A stretch of 64,000 nucleotides of DNA from Mycteria americana (Eukaryota > Chordata > Aves > Ciconiiformes > Ciconiidae), in the NCBI RefSeq assembly GCF_035582795.1, contig NC_134368.1, forward strand, positions 31,060,501-31,124,500. The letters run 5' to 3'. Shown one piece after another: positions 1 to 10,565 of this stretch. The notes under the pieces are model-generated. The model did no database searches. It saw only the letters and a list, made by a program, of their open reading frames with translations, and was not told where the DNA came from. How positions within the stretch are numbered: position 1 is the stretch's first letter; the number at the start of each line of letters is the position of its first letter. The position numbers and the translations under genes are program-made.

Positions 1-1269
1 CTCCCCCGTGATCCCTCCTGTGTGAGCTGCAGCAGGTAATTATCATCTCCCCTCCCAGGCACCATTTGCTAGGCTAAGCAAGCCTGTCTTTCCTCCTCTC
101 TTCTTGTAAAATAGGCATTTCCTCCCCTGATTGCCCTCCCAGCCCCTCGCTGCACCAGTTGCACCTAGAGCAGGGGTGGGAAGACCTGTGCCTGGCATTC
201 CCAGGGAGCTCTCACCCATCCCACCACCCTTCCCTCCCAGGTACCTGGCCTAACACGCTCTACCGTCACGCTTGCTTCCCATATTGAGAAAAGGTTGCCT
301 CTTTACTCCTCGGTTTCAAGGAAGCCCTTGGCCCCAGGTCTGTGACGTTTACAGAAGCAAGCTCAGACAGCTGGTCCAGCATGTGGCCTGAGATGTGCCT
401 CTCTTAGCCTTCCCGTCGAAGTTTTTCCACTGCCCCGAGGGCTGTGGTGTTCATTCGGGTAAAGAGAGAGAAGGACTCGTCCCTGGTGGTTCAATTGCTC
501 ATCTCAAACCTCAGGGCCACAGTCCCTGTTTCAATGCAGTGTGTCTATGGGACTTTGCTACAGAATATTTGGGGGTATAAAGCATTGAGGTGTTTCAAGA
601 GGAGGTAGCAACTGAAAGGGGTTTAAGTGGCATGTACATACTGGACTTACGCAGCCTAGTCCACTTACAGTTTGAGCTTTTCTCACGTTTCTTTGCTATA
701 CACCATGACAAGCCTATGAAGGAGTCAGTAATTCCTATACTAAGGCAATACTTCCTGTGTTGCACCATGGGCTGGCTAATTGAGGATTTAAAAGAAATGC
801 TGAATAACATCCAGATCTTCAAGTCTATTTAGGTGCTCTGTTCCCATGGGCAAATAGAAGACAGACTGCCAGTATGACAGGAGACAGTGTAATGGTATGA
901 CATTATGCAATTAAGGCTGTAACAAAATGCATATGCATGTGGGAGGATGAGTTCAAGTTGCCCAGGCAATCTTATTTCTGGCATTTCCTATATTTTCTGC
1001 ATTTGACTTCTCAACCTACACATTCACTCATCATAACTTTCTGTTGTAGTATGCAGGCATGACTCGAATTTACATCCTTCTTGCTAAAGAAGTTGTGTTA
1101 GAAATGTAAAGCTTTCAGTGTCTTTCCACTTCAGAAGAGGATCAGCTCAAGCCATGTCCAACGGGAGCTTGTGCCATCCTGGCTGACCCCCCCGAGCAGG
1201 GCAGGACACGTGCACCCAGGGCCTCCCACCAGCAGAGCTGCTGGGCCAGTCGCTGCCCGCCCAGAGGTG
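1..1269. other. Intergenic DNA upstream of RASL11B
   Basis: No gene recognised. Short open frames at 395-832 occur on both strands and show no family resemblance or splice structure. Confidence 0.6.
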
Positions 1270-1421
1270 ACAGAATCACAGAATCGTATAGGTTGGAAAA
1301 GACCTTTAAGATCATCGAGTCCAACCATAAACCTAACACTACCAAGACCACCACTACACCATGTCCCTAAGCACCTCATCCAAACGTCCTTTAAATACCT
1401 CCAGGGATGGTGACTCAACCA
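1270..1421 (-). mobile_element. CR1 LINE, 5'-truncated 3' end, reverse orientation
   Basis: Begins ACAGAATCACAGAATC, the reverse complement of the CR1 terminal octamer array, followed by GGTTGGAAAAGACCTTTAAGATCATC and the motif CCTCCAGGGATGGTGACTCAACC typical of avian CR1 3' regions. The element's 3' end is at 1270 and it breaks off at about 1421. This is the strongest evidence that the host is a bird. Confidence 0.9.
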
Positions 1422-3509
1422 CGACCGAAACCTGGAGAGGTGATAACCAAAACCCTGCCTTCCCTGTCTGTAGTTTCAGGGTGCGACTTCTGCGTGATGA
1501 CTCCAGTTAAAGGATCCGCAGAGCTTAGACTTGCAGATGCAGCAAGCTCTTCATTTGCTTAGCAACTGAGAGAGGCTGTACCAGCCCCAGCGCTCCTCTG
1601 CCGGGCTAAGCATCGTCCTATGGTTTGCCTGGCACAGCAGGACTTGTCCGTGACCTTTCCTAACGTAATCCAGGCGTTAGCCCCTTGACAAACTGACTCT
1701 GTTGTAGCACAAGATGAGATTTAGAGAGGCCAGCAATGGCACTTTAATGCCACAGTTTTTAGAGGGCTTAATATAGATTCTGAGGCACTCCTAAAATGGA
1801 AAACAAAAATTCTGCTAAGCGCTCTCATGTACATTTTTGAATGAAGCATTAGAGCTGTATTAACTCAAGAGATTCCGTCATCAGGGCTTTTTCACCCTCT
1901 TTTCGGATCAAACTGGCATTCTGCGTGCAGAACAACTGCTTGTACTGTGGGGGCACAAACTAGCACAAAAAAATACTGGCAGCAGATGGGCAGCCCTGAA
2001 TGGAAAAGAAAACCCTGAGCTTTCCACTTCTTGGATGAGACTTTGGAAGCATTACATAAGGAGGAAATGGGGGGAAAAAAATGCAAGCTTAAGAGAAGAT
2101 AAAATCTGATTAAAATGCATACTAATATAATTGCAGAACATTACTCAGGCTTTCTTGTGGAGAGAGAAAAATGTCTGCTATTGTGCTGCTATAGAAACCA
2201 CGTAGAGTCTGTGGGTAGGTGAGGGTGCATGGAGCGTGTCCCTCCCTCCCCCCCTCCCTCTCTCCCCCCTTTCTCTGCCCTGGAATGAAGATCCTATCTT
2301 GCTCTGCAAGCTTGGCCTTCGCTGGCCAGCAGATCTCTCCCAGTACAGAAAGAAGTTGTTTTCCTGTTTATGCAGTTTCTTTTAATATCTCTGTTCCCTC
2401 CCTCTTTTGTTCTGCTCTTGGAAGGTGATGCAGGGCTGTGCCAGGGCAGGGGTAAACCCTGGTCTTCTCGGGCTTTTCACCAGCGTTGGTCGACTCGGCT
2501 CTATATGTTGGGAGCGTGGGACGTCTGTACTGTGCCACGAACAGAGAGCTTGCTTGTATTTACTCCCGTAAAGCCAAAGAGAGAATTCACAGTGCTTTGG
2601 AAAGTAAATACTTATCTGGAATGAGCAGACGTTGGCCGTGTTTCTGAACACCGTGTCCACACCACTTGTTTCTCTGAAGACACATATTAGAAGTTAATTA
2701 CCAAAGCACTAGATAACAAAGTAAGGTTCATTCCCTGCCTGCTGACGGAACTGTCTTTATGGAAGGTGTAAGCTGCATGCAAGCATCCCCTCTGAACAGT
2801 GGCACAAAATGAACCATAGAAATGCGTCCCTGAAGCGTGGAAGTGTGTATTCACACCGGCTCCAACCCACGCCCGCCCAGGCTAAGACCTTGCCTCTGAC
2901 AGCAGTCACTTCTGCATAACTGAGAGGAAGACATAAGAAATGTTGTATTAAAAAGACTGATACATGAGGAAGCCTGTCCACACTGTGTTAGAGTTCTTTC
3001 TGGTCCATAATACTTAAGAGACTGGTTCAAAATCTGAGGAGATTAATTTACTGCTGCTTATGAATTTCATGCTAGCACAAAGTACTGTAAAACTGCATTT
3101 TCTCATAATTTATATATGTACACTCCTTCTTTGTATAGTGATAATTTTAATTTTTGTCCCAGTGCCTTCCTACAACAATTGGCTCAGCGGCTCAACTATG
3201 TATTTTACAAGAACATATTTTGTATCTCAGTTTTTCCAGAAGTTCCACCTTTCAATCTGGCTGATTGTTTTGCTTTTGGTGCTCTGAGACAGAGGGAGAA
3301 GATCCCATTCTCCGGTTATTTTAGCACTTTCATCCAGTCCCTAATTAATCATCTCCTTCCTAAAACTGGTTTATTGAGGTGTTGTCTCATTTCCATCACC
3401 CTTTCCCATTTCCCCTTTTCTACCATACCCCTTTGCATGCTGGAGACACCACTGCTGCACACATTGCTATATGTTAGGCCTAAATATTTATTTATGTAAC
3501 GGTTTTAGA
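1422..3509. other. Intergenic DNA, no gene recognised
   Basis: Mixed composition, with a pyrimidine-only tract at 2239-2276. Open frames up to 127 codons (3116-3499) lack any recognisable domain and are read as chance. Confidence 0.55.
2239..2276. repeat. Pyrimidine-only (C/T) tract
   Basis: 38 bases of only C and T, with runs of six and seven C. It has the potential for triplex or i-motif structure. Confidence 0.7.
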
Positions 3510-3905
3510 ATATTGTCTGCAGGCCTCTAGAAGGGATCTCTTGGTCATCCAATCTCATCGCCACTGCAGTCAACCACAGCACGTAATCCCTTCTATAAAC
3601 TCCTCCAGCTCCATTTAAAAGAAGTCAGACTTGATTTTGCTCCAGCCATTCTTGCTAGAGGGCTGTTCCAGTGTTTTGCTACTCCGGCTGCAGAGATGAG
3701 CTTATACCCACTTGTCTCGTGCTGACACCGGCCCTTAGGTTTAACTAAACTTTCCTGGCTCCCCCTTTTACCACCCCCCCCCCTTTCTTTTTTTTGCCAA
3801 ACTGAACACACCAAGCGTTTTTATCCTTCTCTGAAACAGGCTGTCCTCTCCCTGATAATCATAGTGGTTTTTGTCCATACTTGTTCCACTTTGATTTACT
3901 CTTGA
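3510..3905 (-). mobile_element. Degraded CR1-type LINE, reverse orientation
   Basis: AAGGGATCTCTTGGTCATCC near 3530, GCTGTTCCAGTGTTTTGCTAC near 3661, and a stretch near 3840-3890 (CTGTCC, CCTGATAATCAT, TTGTTCCACTTTG) follow the order of antisense CR1 3' sequence (lead, GTTCCAGTGTTTCACCAC, CTGATCATCTTTGTAGCCC...). It is much diverged, hence an old insertion. A 10-C run lies at 3774-3783. Confidence 0.55.
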
Positions 3906-4499
3906 CTGGCTGGCAGAATCACACATCGTTCTGCAGATCTTTTCTGAAATTGCTTATCTGACATAACTGGGTTTATGTTTCCCTTTTTACATAGCTCCTA
4001 CTCATCTTGTGATTAACTAGTCTTTCTTTTCCAGGTTCTGATCTCATAGTCAATGGAAGAAATTTTTGTGATTAATCTCTGCATGTCATTAGTATTATCA
4101 AATGTAACTCTATTTTCATTAATCCTGTTCTAAGAGGCATGAAGTTTCTCCAGTATACTATTCCCACCCCTGTTTGAACTGGTGATGTCTCCTAGCGCTG
4201 CCAACAGCAGATTTCATTAGCATGCTGGTGCTCTCGAGGACACCACTATAATGAAAACATGAAGGACGACAGGAGCCTTGATGAATCCCACAGAGCAGCT
4301 TTCCTTCAGTCTGATGCTTCCCATATAAAACACCCCTCCGTCGTTGTCTCCTGATCCCCACGTTCTTCTGCTTAAATGGTTGTTTCCTGTCTGGACAGTA
4401 TCAGGCATTATTGACCCCAAATAGATTACATCTACCACATCTCCTTTCTTTAAGGAAAAGGGAAACAAAGTTGTATCAGGGAAAGATATCACGCTGAGG

Positions 4500-5340
4500 C
4501 AACATTTCATGTAATCCCATGCTTGATTTTATCCCATTTATTCCCATATCGTTAATTATTCTTTCCTTCAAAATTTGCCTAAATTATTGTGAATTATTTC
4601 CTTCCCTTTATTTAATGCAAGTATTCCAGAATGATTTGAGTGCTACAGTAAAACTTCTTGCTCCTTCCACCCTCATCTTCACACACTTGGCCTGTGTGCA
4701 CTCCAGACGAGATAATTTGTTTTTCCCCACTGCAGTAATTACCCATTACTTTCTTCCCGTTACTCATCTTCCTTCTGCTCTTTCACATAATCTTTCACAT
4801 AATCATCTTTATTAAAAATGGAGGCAAAATGTGTGTTGGTTTTGGAAATATTGCCAGACTTCCTTCAGTCTGTACACCCCGGTCACTGCATGACAGCCTT
4901 GTTGCTTTTTCCCTGAAGTAACTGCTTCTAGCTGCCATTATTTATCTTCTGTATGTCCTTATCTTGAAGACAAAACTTTCTTAGGAGAGTGATCCTCCTC
5001 ACTGTTATCTGTAGGTTTTCTATTTCCAGTGACATAGTTACCAAGCTGCCAGGAGATCTTCTGTGAAACCCTTCCCCTTTGCTTGAGATACAACGTCCAG
5101 ATCATTTCTGCCGCTCTGGCGTAAAGAAATCCAGTCTCTCCTTTGTATTCAAGTCCTTGAGTCCTTCAGCCTTGTTGATTTTTTTCTAATTAGGTCTCTT
5201 ACTCTTTCCCCTTTTGACTTTGAATGCCTTTTTGTAAACCTATGTTTTACCCATCTATTTATTTTAAACTGCATCTATCAAACGATTTTTTTCCCTTATG
5301 GCCTTAGTAGCCTTACAACATCCTCACTACTTACAAAGCT
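4500..5340 (-). mobile_element. Possible ancient LINE (CR1-like) remnant
   Basis: Low-complexity T-rich antisense-LINE character. The pieces AAATGGAGGCAAAATG (4816) and AAGACAAAACTTTCTTAGG (4966) recall antisense CR1 ORF2. It is too decayed to be sure; it may belong to the same insertion as 3510-3905. Confidence 0.25.
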
Positions 5341-6169
5341 AACCACCTCTTGTTGGGCCGGTGGCTGGCAAAGTGAGCTGTTCCTCTGTTGTACCCAGCG
5401 CTGCTCGGCCCCGGGCGTCATTCATGGCGTCTCCTCTCACCTCGGTATCTGGGAAAGCAGCAGCTGCTGCGGGAGCTGCAATTTGTTTCATTATATGCCA
5501 GGTATCTTTTTCCGTACGCAAACGTAGCTTTGCAGCTTACAGAAAGCTCTGCACAAACGTGTGTTTGCTGCGATGGTGACCGTCTTTGGCCAATGTCACC
5601 ATCAGGCTCCCAGCTCTACCCTGACTCTCTTTTAACACTTTCCCTGCTGTGGTTTTGAGCCGAACACTTGGGGTCTAGTCCTTCTTTTTGCGTAATTAGC
5701 ATTCAGCGTTATCCAGCGGCCTTTACTACGAGGTCTGTCTTTCCTGGATACAGGAGAGTGATTTCATCCCGCTCTGTTACCCCTCTCCTAGCGAGCTTTG
5801 TTTCACGCGTGGGCAGGTTTTTTGCCTCCATTTTGCTGCTCAGGCTCCTTGCTTATGCCGGCAAGGGTTTTGAGTGCTTTACATGGACCAGTCCCTGCTC
5901 CCAGGCTGCTACAGTCCGCTGTTTCCCACCCACCCCTCATTTATATTTTCCCTCCCTTGCTGTCATCTCCTGTTGTTTCTTTAACCATTGTCATATCGAC
6001 GTCTCGATTTTACTCGAGAAAAATGTTTTACTCGATTTCTTTCCCATTTCTGTGTATTACAACCAAGCTGAGAGGGCACAGGCCTCTCCCAGCCTCCCTC
6101 CTCGGTTTCAGTTCTTCTCTCCGCAGCTGCCCCCGTTCCGATTGCAGTCGGCTCCTGCTCCGGGTGGTT
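5341..6169. other. RASL11B distal upstream region
   Basis: Between the repeat-rich flank and the CpG island. Two overlapping long open frames run into the island from here (from 5668 and 5798); neither resembles a protein family. It may hold distal promoter elements but I recognise none. Confidence 0.5.
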
Positions 6170-6580
6170 ATTTCAGAGCGCTTGTGCAGGCAGGGCCGGG
6201 AGGGAAGGGCCGCCTTGCCGGAGGTGGATGGGGTGCGGCTGTGCCCGCACCGGCGCCCGCCCCCACGTACGAGCAGGACCGGCGTGCCCCGGCCGGCCGA
6301 GCACCGGGCGGGCGGCTGCGCCTTCGCACCGTGCTCTGCGCGCCTGGCTCAGCCCGGCGGCACTCCGAGACGCAGCCCCAGCGCCGAGGCCTTCGGAAAC
6401 GCGCGGCCGGGTGCCGCTGAGTGCGGGAGGCGTTTGACACCCGAGGACCGTGGAGGTCACCCCCCCACACCCGCCCCCATTTCCAGGCTTCTCGTCACGC
6501 CCAGAAACGCCCCGTTTCTCACAGCCTTCGCCGCCCCCGCCGCCCTCCCGCGCCCCGCTGCGCTCCCGCCTCTGCCGGCC

Positions 6581-6658
6581 GGGGCGGGGCTGGGGGCGGG
6601 GCGTGGCGGCGGCCGGGCGCGCTGAGTGGCCGCCGGGGGCGGGGGCGGGGCCCGGGGG
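6581..6658 (+). promoter_or_regulatory. RASL11B: Clustered Sp1-type GC boxes with G-quadruplex potential
   Basis: GGGGCGGGG boxes occur at 6581-6589 and 6593-6601, and a GGGGGC repeat lies at 6635-6650, 60-140 bases upstream of the start codon. 6581-6601 contains four G-runs of four or more with loops of 1-2 bases, and 6635-6658 contains four more, each fitting the G-quadruplex pattern. Sp/KLF binding is inferred from motif. Confidence 0.75.
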
Positions 6659-6719
6659 CGAGAAAAGCGCCGGGGCGCAGCGGCGGCGGCGGTTGCGGGC
6701 GCGCGGGGCGGCGAGCGCG

Positions 6720-6849
6720 ATGCGCCTGACGCAGAGCATGTGCACCATCGCCGAGTGCGCGCCCGGCGGGGAGGGCGGCCCCGCCGCCGCCGCCCGGCCC
6801 CGCCTCGTCAAGATCGCGGTGGTGGGGGGCAGCGGCGTGGGCAAGACAG
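6720..6849 (+). CDS. RASL11B: RASL11B coding exon 1
   Basis: This exon holds the start codon, an Ala/Pro/Gly-rich N-terminal extension (residues 11-28) and the first beta strand with the P-loop through Thr43. It ends ACAG|GTGAGG, a consensus donor, splitting the Ala44 codon after its first base (phase 1). It lies inside the CpG island and is extremely GC-rich. Confidence 0.95.
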
Positions 6850-9403
6850 GTGAGGGGGGCGGCGGGGCGCGGCGCGGCGGGGAGCGCGGGGCGGCGGAGC
6901 GCGGCTAACGGTTGCCTGTCTGTGCCTGCCCGCAGCGCTGGTGGTGCGGTTCCTCACCCGGCGGTTCATCGGCGACTACGAGAGGAACGCAGGTAGGCGG
7001 GCGGCGGCGCGGCTTTGTTCCCCCCGGGCTCGGCGGCGGGGGGGTTACCGCGAGGGGAGGGGAGGGCCGGGCCCCGGCCCCGCCGGCCTCCTGCCCCGCC
7101 GGCCTCCTGCCCCGGAGCCGCCCGGGGGGTGCCCGGGCTGGAGAGCGGGGGTGCGCCAGCCCTGGAAATAAGCGTGCAAAACCCGGCACCGAGCCAGGTC
7201 CCGAGTGTGAAAGAGAGAACTTAAAAGCGGGGCCGTGGGCGCACCGAGCGGGTATTGTTGCTCGGCCAAGCCCACCGAGGTGTGACCCCGCCGGCGGCCC
7301 CCGGGCAGCGCACACCGGTCGCAGCCTGTTCTCTAGCAGAACTTACTTTGTGTGGTGCAAATGTCCCTCTCCCTTGGAGGAAGCCTTTTAGACCAAACAA
7401 GAAAACGTTCTGTAAGCCCGGTATTATATTATCCTTTGCAAACTGAATGGCAGCCCCTCAGTGATCTAGACGGTGCCAGCTGAACGGGGAAAGCGAAGAG
7501 GTGATGTTACGTACTTACTCGAGTGTAGTGCAGTGGGAAGCCTAAACTAACGTGAACATAAAATATGCAGCATTCTGTTGAGGAAATGACTCGGAAAAGC
7601 CAAACAAATGAAAAAAACCCAACAAATAGGTCAGCTAGCAGAGAGCTTTTTAGAAAAATGGTTTGTTAAAGTGCAGAAATACTGAATGACAAGCAAACTG
7701 CCTTTCTAGAATAGCTGGTTATTTTGCACCTTTATAATCTAAGTGAAGACAGTCTTTAAGAAGTGATTAACTTCCAAGTTGCACGACATTAAATGCCAAG
7801 CTTCAAAACAAGTCAATGCAAGATTAAATCCCAGGCTTCTAGTAAAGCCATAAATCTATGGGTTGTTGCACGCAAAAAATCGATCACGCTGGTCCCTCGC
7901 TTCATAACCAGCGATACAACTTTTCTTGCACAACTAATGGGCAGCAGAAGGAACACTTGTCTGTGTGTAGAGTGGTGGCTGTACTTGTGAACCTGTCGGT
8001 GTTCTTGTCAGGTAATCTCTACAGCAGGCACATCCAGATAGACGGAGAGATGTTGGCTATTCAAGTGCAAGATACTCCAGGAGTTCAGGTGAGCTAGATG
8101 TGAACAGCCGTGCAGTTCACCAAAGCAGCTGTAAATGTGTGTGTGTCTGTCCCTCTGTGTGCAGCATCTTGTTATGGTCCATCCCAGAGTTTGCTGTTCT
8201 GTGTGGGAGAGGTGGTAACTTCTGTTATAACCAGTGAAGCCAGATGTGTTGTGTGCCTGTAGTATGCTGGTAGTAAAAGAAAACAACTCACTGTTTTGAT
8301 GAATCATTTGTACATTGGAGGCCCATTACTTTTGAGTGGCTGAATGACTTAAGTGTCTTGTTCCTGTATATTGGGAACAGAAGACGCAAAACCAGAAACA
8401 GTTCTGTGCAAATAAGGTACATGTGGAAGAAAATGTCATGACCGCTGCCCAACAAGCTTCATAAATGTGTATGATAGAAAGCGAAGTCTGCTATACTGTG
8501 GCTGTTCTCATTAGTGTGTCACAAGTTAAAGTTTTGAATGTATAGACCTGAGTAATGCTGGACTGGTGCCTTTTTGAACTGGGCAACACTCCAGGTCTAA
8601 ATGCTTCCAGCTCATATCTTTGGTTCCCCAGACTTACTGTCTAGCCAGTTAATTTCCCATTCTGTGGAACTACAAAGTCTTTCTCTGCATGCAGAACTAC
8701 TCAGGTCAATTTTCCATTTGAGTATAGCAAATGCCAGTGTTAAATTCCAGCTTTTTGCAGCTGAATCAACATGCATTTATTCGCCACGCTCAGATTAAGT
8801 TTGTACTTACAATGTGAAATGCAAATATATGTCTGAAGCTGTAAAATGCTATTTGGCTTTACGGACTCTTAAAGACAGGTTCCTTTTAATCTTTTATGAC
8901 TTCAGCTATCTAATTTGAGACCATTCATTTTTCAGATCCATGAACACAATCTGGACTGTAATGAGCAGCTGAACAGATGCATTCGCTGGGCAGATGCCCT
9001 GGTGATTGTCTTCTCCATCACAGACTATAAGAGCTATGAACTACTCAGTCACCTTTACCATCACGTTCGACAGTTGCATCCAGGAAATGCAGTCCCTGTT
9101 GTCATTGTAGCAAACAAAGCTGATCTCTTGCATATCAAAGAGGTGGAGCCTCAGCATGGACTTCAGCTGGCCAACATGCTGGGCTGTACTTTCTATGAAG
9201 TATCTGTCAGTGAAAACTATAATGATGTCTTCAATGCCTTCCATCTCCTCTGTAAAGAAGTCAGTAAACAGCAAACAGCCAGCACCCCTGAGAGAAGGAG
9301 AACCTCTCTTATTCCACGGCCAAAATCGCCCAACATGCAGGATCTGAAGAGAAGGTTTAAGCAAGCTTTGTCTGCCAAAGTGAGGACTGTCACTTCTGTT
9401 TGA
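6720..9403 (+). CDS. RASL11B: RASL11B, Ras-like family 11 member B, complete (4 coding exons)
   Basis: The CDS joins 6720-6849, 6936-6992, 8012-8088 and 8936-9403: 732 nt, 243 aa, against about 248 aa in mammals. It encodes a Ras-superfamily small GTPase. The P-loop GGSGVGKT is at residues 36-43, DTPG (G3) at 83-86, NKAD (G4) at 148-151 and EVSVSE (G5) at 176-181. A basic tail (KRRFK, about 226-230) ends in TSV, with no C-terminal CAAX cysteine for prenylation. All junctions are GT-AG and the frame closes exactly. The reading frame stays open upstream of 6720, so the start was chosen by homology (MRL...MCTIAE is the family N-terminus); it has G at -3. Family knowledge: RASL11B is linked to TGF-beta/Nodal-related signalling and macrophage differentiation, but its biochemical role is poorly defined. 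Ras positions 12, 35 and 61 correspond to S38, N61 and V87, so classical GTP hydrolysis is doubtful. The assignment is very secure. Confidence 0.97.
6850..6935 (+). other. RASL11B intron 1 (86 bp, G-rich)
   Basis: The donor is GTGAGG and the acceptor CCCGCAG. The first 50 bases are almost only G and C. A branch-point-like CTAAC lies at about 6904-6908, roughly 30 bases before the acceptor. At 86 bp this is close to the practical minimum for a vertebrate intron. Confidence 0.9.
6936..6992 (+). CDS. RASL11B: RASL11B coding exon 2
   Basis: A 57-bp microexon encoding the first helix and switch I region (LVVRFL to GDYERNA, about residues 44-62). The acceptor is CCGCAG|CG and the donor ACGCAG|GTAGG. 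It enters and leaves in phase 1, so skipping would keep frame but remove the effector loop. The residue equivalent to Ras Thr35 is Asn61. Confidence 0.95.
6993..8011 (+). other. RASL11B intron 2 (1,019 bp)
   Basis: The first 330 bases are still CpG island and include a 16-bp GC-rich tandem duplication at about 7077-7108. The rest becomes AT-rich with no recognisable repeat. The acceptor is TTCTTGTCAG at 8002-8011. Confidence 0.9.
8012..8088 (+). CDS. RASL11B: RASL11B coding exon 3
   Basis: A 77-bp exon encoding [13 protein letters not shown] through VQDTPGVQ (about residues 63-88), the second and third beta strands and the G3 motif. The acceptor is TTGTCAG|GT and the donor GTTCAG|GTGAGC. The exon ends in phase 0. 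Confidence 0.95.
8089..8935 (+). other. RASL11B intron 3 (847 bp)
   Basis: It runs from GTGAGC to CATTTTTCAG. It is AT-rich, and I see no repeat, RNA gene or further exon in it. Confidence 0.85.
8936..9403 (+). CDS. RASL11B: RASL11B terminal coding exon 4
   Basis: This 468-nt exon encodes residues 89-243: the second half of the G domain with NKAD (148-151), the G5 element EVSVSE (176-181), and the family-typical C-terminus with a Ser/Thr/Arg/Pro-rich stretch ([17 protein letters not shown], 204-220) and a basic tail. TGA is at 9401-9403. The STPERRRTS and PKSP stretches are plausible phosphorylation segments by motif only. Confidence 0.96.
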   Translation: MHEHNLDCNEQLNRCIRWADALVIVFSITDYKSYELLSHLYHHVRQLHPGNAVPVVIVANKADLLHIKEVEPQHGLQLANMLGCTFYEVSVSENYNDVFNAFHLLCKEVSKQQTASTPERRRTSLIPRPKSPNMQDLKRRFKQALSAKVRTVTSV

Positions 9404-10543
9404 CAGCAGAGCTGTTGGTCTTCCCAACGTTTAGCCAGAGATTGAAACCTGGGGTGTTTAACACTGGCACATCTAGAGCCCAAGGCACTGTGAAAGAAGG
9501 ATGGTTCAGGTAGCCTTTTGCATGGCTGTAGAAACAAGCAGTTGCTTAAAAAAGGAACAGTGGCAGATTGGAAAAGGAAAAAACCCCAAAACTCTTGAAA
9601 TGGTTCTAGGATGTGACTTGTGGAACAAGTATTTTCATTTGGAAAAGGAACTTTCCAGTAAATGAAACAAGCCTTCAGTTTGCCTTTTCTCCAGTGGGAC
9701 AGATTTGACTTAATGCTTGTGCAGAAACAACCTTTTAGCTGTAACTCTCAACTTGTACTTGAGCAGGGAAACACCCTGAACTGCAGTTCACTGTTAAAAA
9801 GTAACCACTTGAGTCTTGTTTTCACTTGGATGAAGGACAGCATGATGTATCTGTTTAATTTTATTGCACAGTAGAACTGCTTATTTCCCATGTATTTCAA
9901 AACAAATAAGCAAACATGAAATTGTTCTGTAAAAATAAGTGTAAAATAAGTGGACATGACTGGGTATCAAGACTGTAAACAATGGTCCTTTATTTTTTTT
10001 TACTAGCTATGTTATTGCTGACAACTTGACCAGACTCCTTGTATGTGAAACCATTGTCCACAGGGCGTAAACATATCTAATAACAAATAACTTGTGGGTT
10101 TTTTACTCTCTGAAAGAAATACTGTCTAGACTAAATGATCCAACATGGAGCTTTTGAGGAGTGAGCGTGGAGTTGGAGTGATAGTCCACCTGCCAGTGTA
10201 AGACATGTCTCTCTGCGCAATAGGCACAGAAAGAACGTGGCTGTGATTCAGCTCGGTGTGAAGCACGGCTGGCTCCAGGCAATGAAGCTGGTAGTTTGTT
10301 CTGAGCTGAGCCAGTCCCTGTTCATCCTTAAACACGTGGCAGACTTGCATATGTATAATTTTTTTTACATTGAGCCAATGGAGTTCACAGGCTAAAGGCC
10401 TTATACACATGCACTTTAAAAAGCCAGTTGTGCTTTTGTTTAAACTGTAAGTTATTTATTTTGTGTACAGTTACTCCTTGTAGGGAGTGGACTCTTCATT
10501 CTTACTGCCTGGTTCAACATTAAATTTTTGAATTGCATGTTTT
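9404..10543 (+). other. RASL11B: RASL11B 3' untranslated region
   Basis: About 1.14 kb between the TGA and the proposed poly(A) site. It is AT-rich with no other gene. The end is placed from the ATTAAA signal and downstream GT-rich element; cleavage about 10-20 bases after 10524 is an estimate. Confidence 0.7.
10452..10460 (+). promoter_or_regulatory. AU-rich element in RASL11B 3'UTR
   Basis: TTATTTATT, the classical AU-rich nonamer core, lies 60 bases before the poly(A) signal. Such elements commonly control mRNA stability, which would suit an inducible GTPase gene. Function is inferred from motif only. Confidence 0.45.
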
Positions 10544-10565
10544 CTTGTGTGTTCTTTGTGGGTGA
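10519..10565 (+). terminator. RASL11B: RASL11B polyadenylation signal and GT-rich downstream element
   Basis: ATTAAA, the second most common signal, is at 10519-10524. A strongly T/GT-rich stretch follows at 10539-10565 (TTTTCTTGTGTG, then TTTGTGGGTG), the expected downstream element. No AATAAA with such a partner is seen between the stop codon and here. Confidence 0.7.

Larger units (their letters stand above)
6170..7320. promoter_or_regulatory. RASL11B: CpG island and TATA-less promoter region of RASL11B
   Basis: CpG density rises sharply at about 6170 and falls off at about 7320, covering the proximal promoter, exons 1-2 and the start of intron 2. I see no TATA box just upstream of exon 1. 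GC boxes, not TATA, are the visible promoter elements. Several long open frames on both strands here reflect the lack of A/T-rich stop codons and are not genes. Confidence 0.85.

Noticed and set aside
5668-6625. Two overlapping long open frames (250 and 275 codons) entering the CpG island on the plus strand
   Set aside because: GC-rich sequence lacks stop codons; the two frames overlap, have no domain resemblance and run into the promoter of RASL11B.
6173-6844. 223-codon minus-strand open frame across RASL11B exon 1
   Set aside because: A shadow of the GC-rich island, rich in Pro, Arg and Ala; no independent promoter or homology.
6450-6908. N-terminally extended RASL11B start (in-frame ATG at 6450)
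   Set aside because: The frame is open, but the conserved family N-terminus begins at the 6720 ATG and the extension would be translated promoter sequence.
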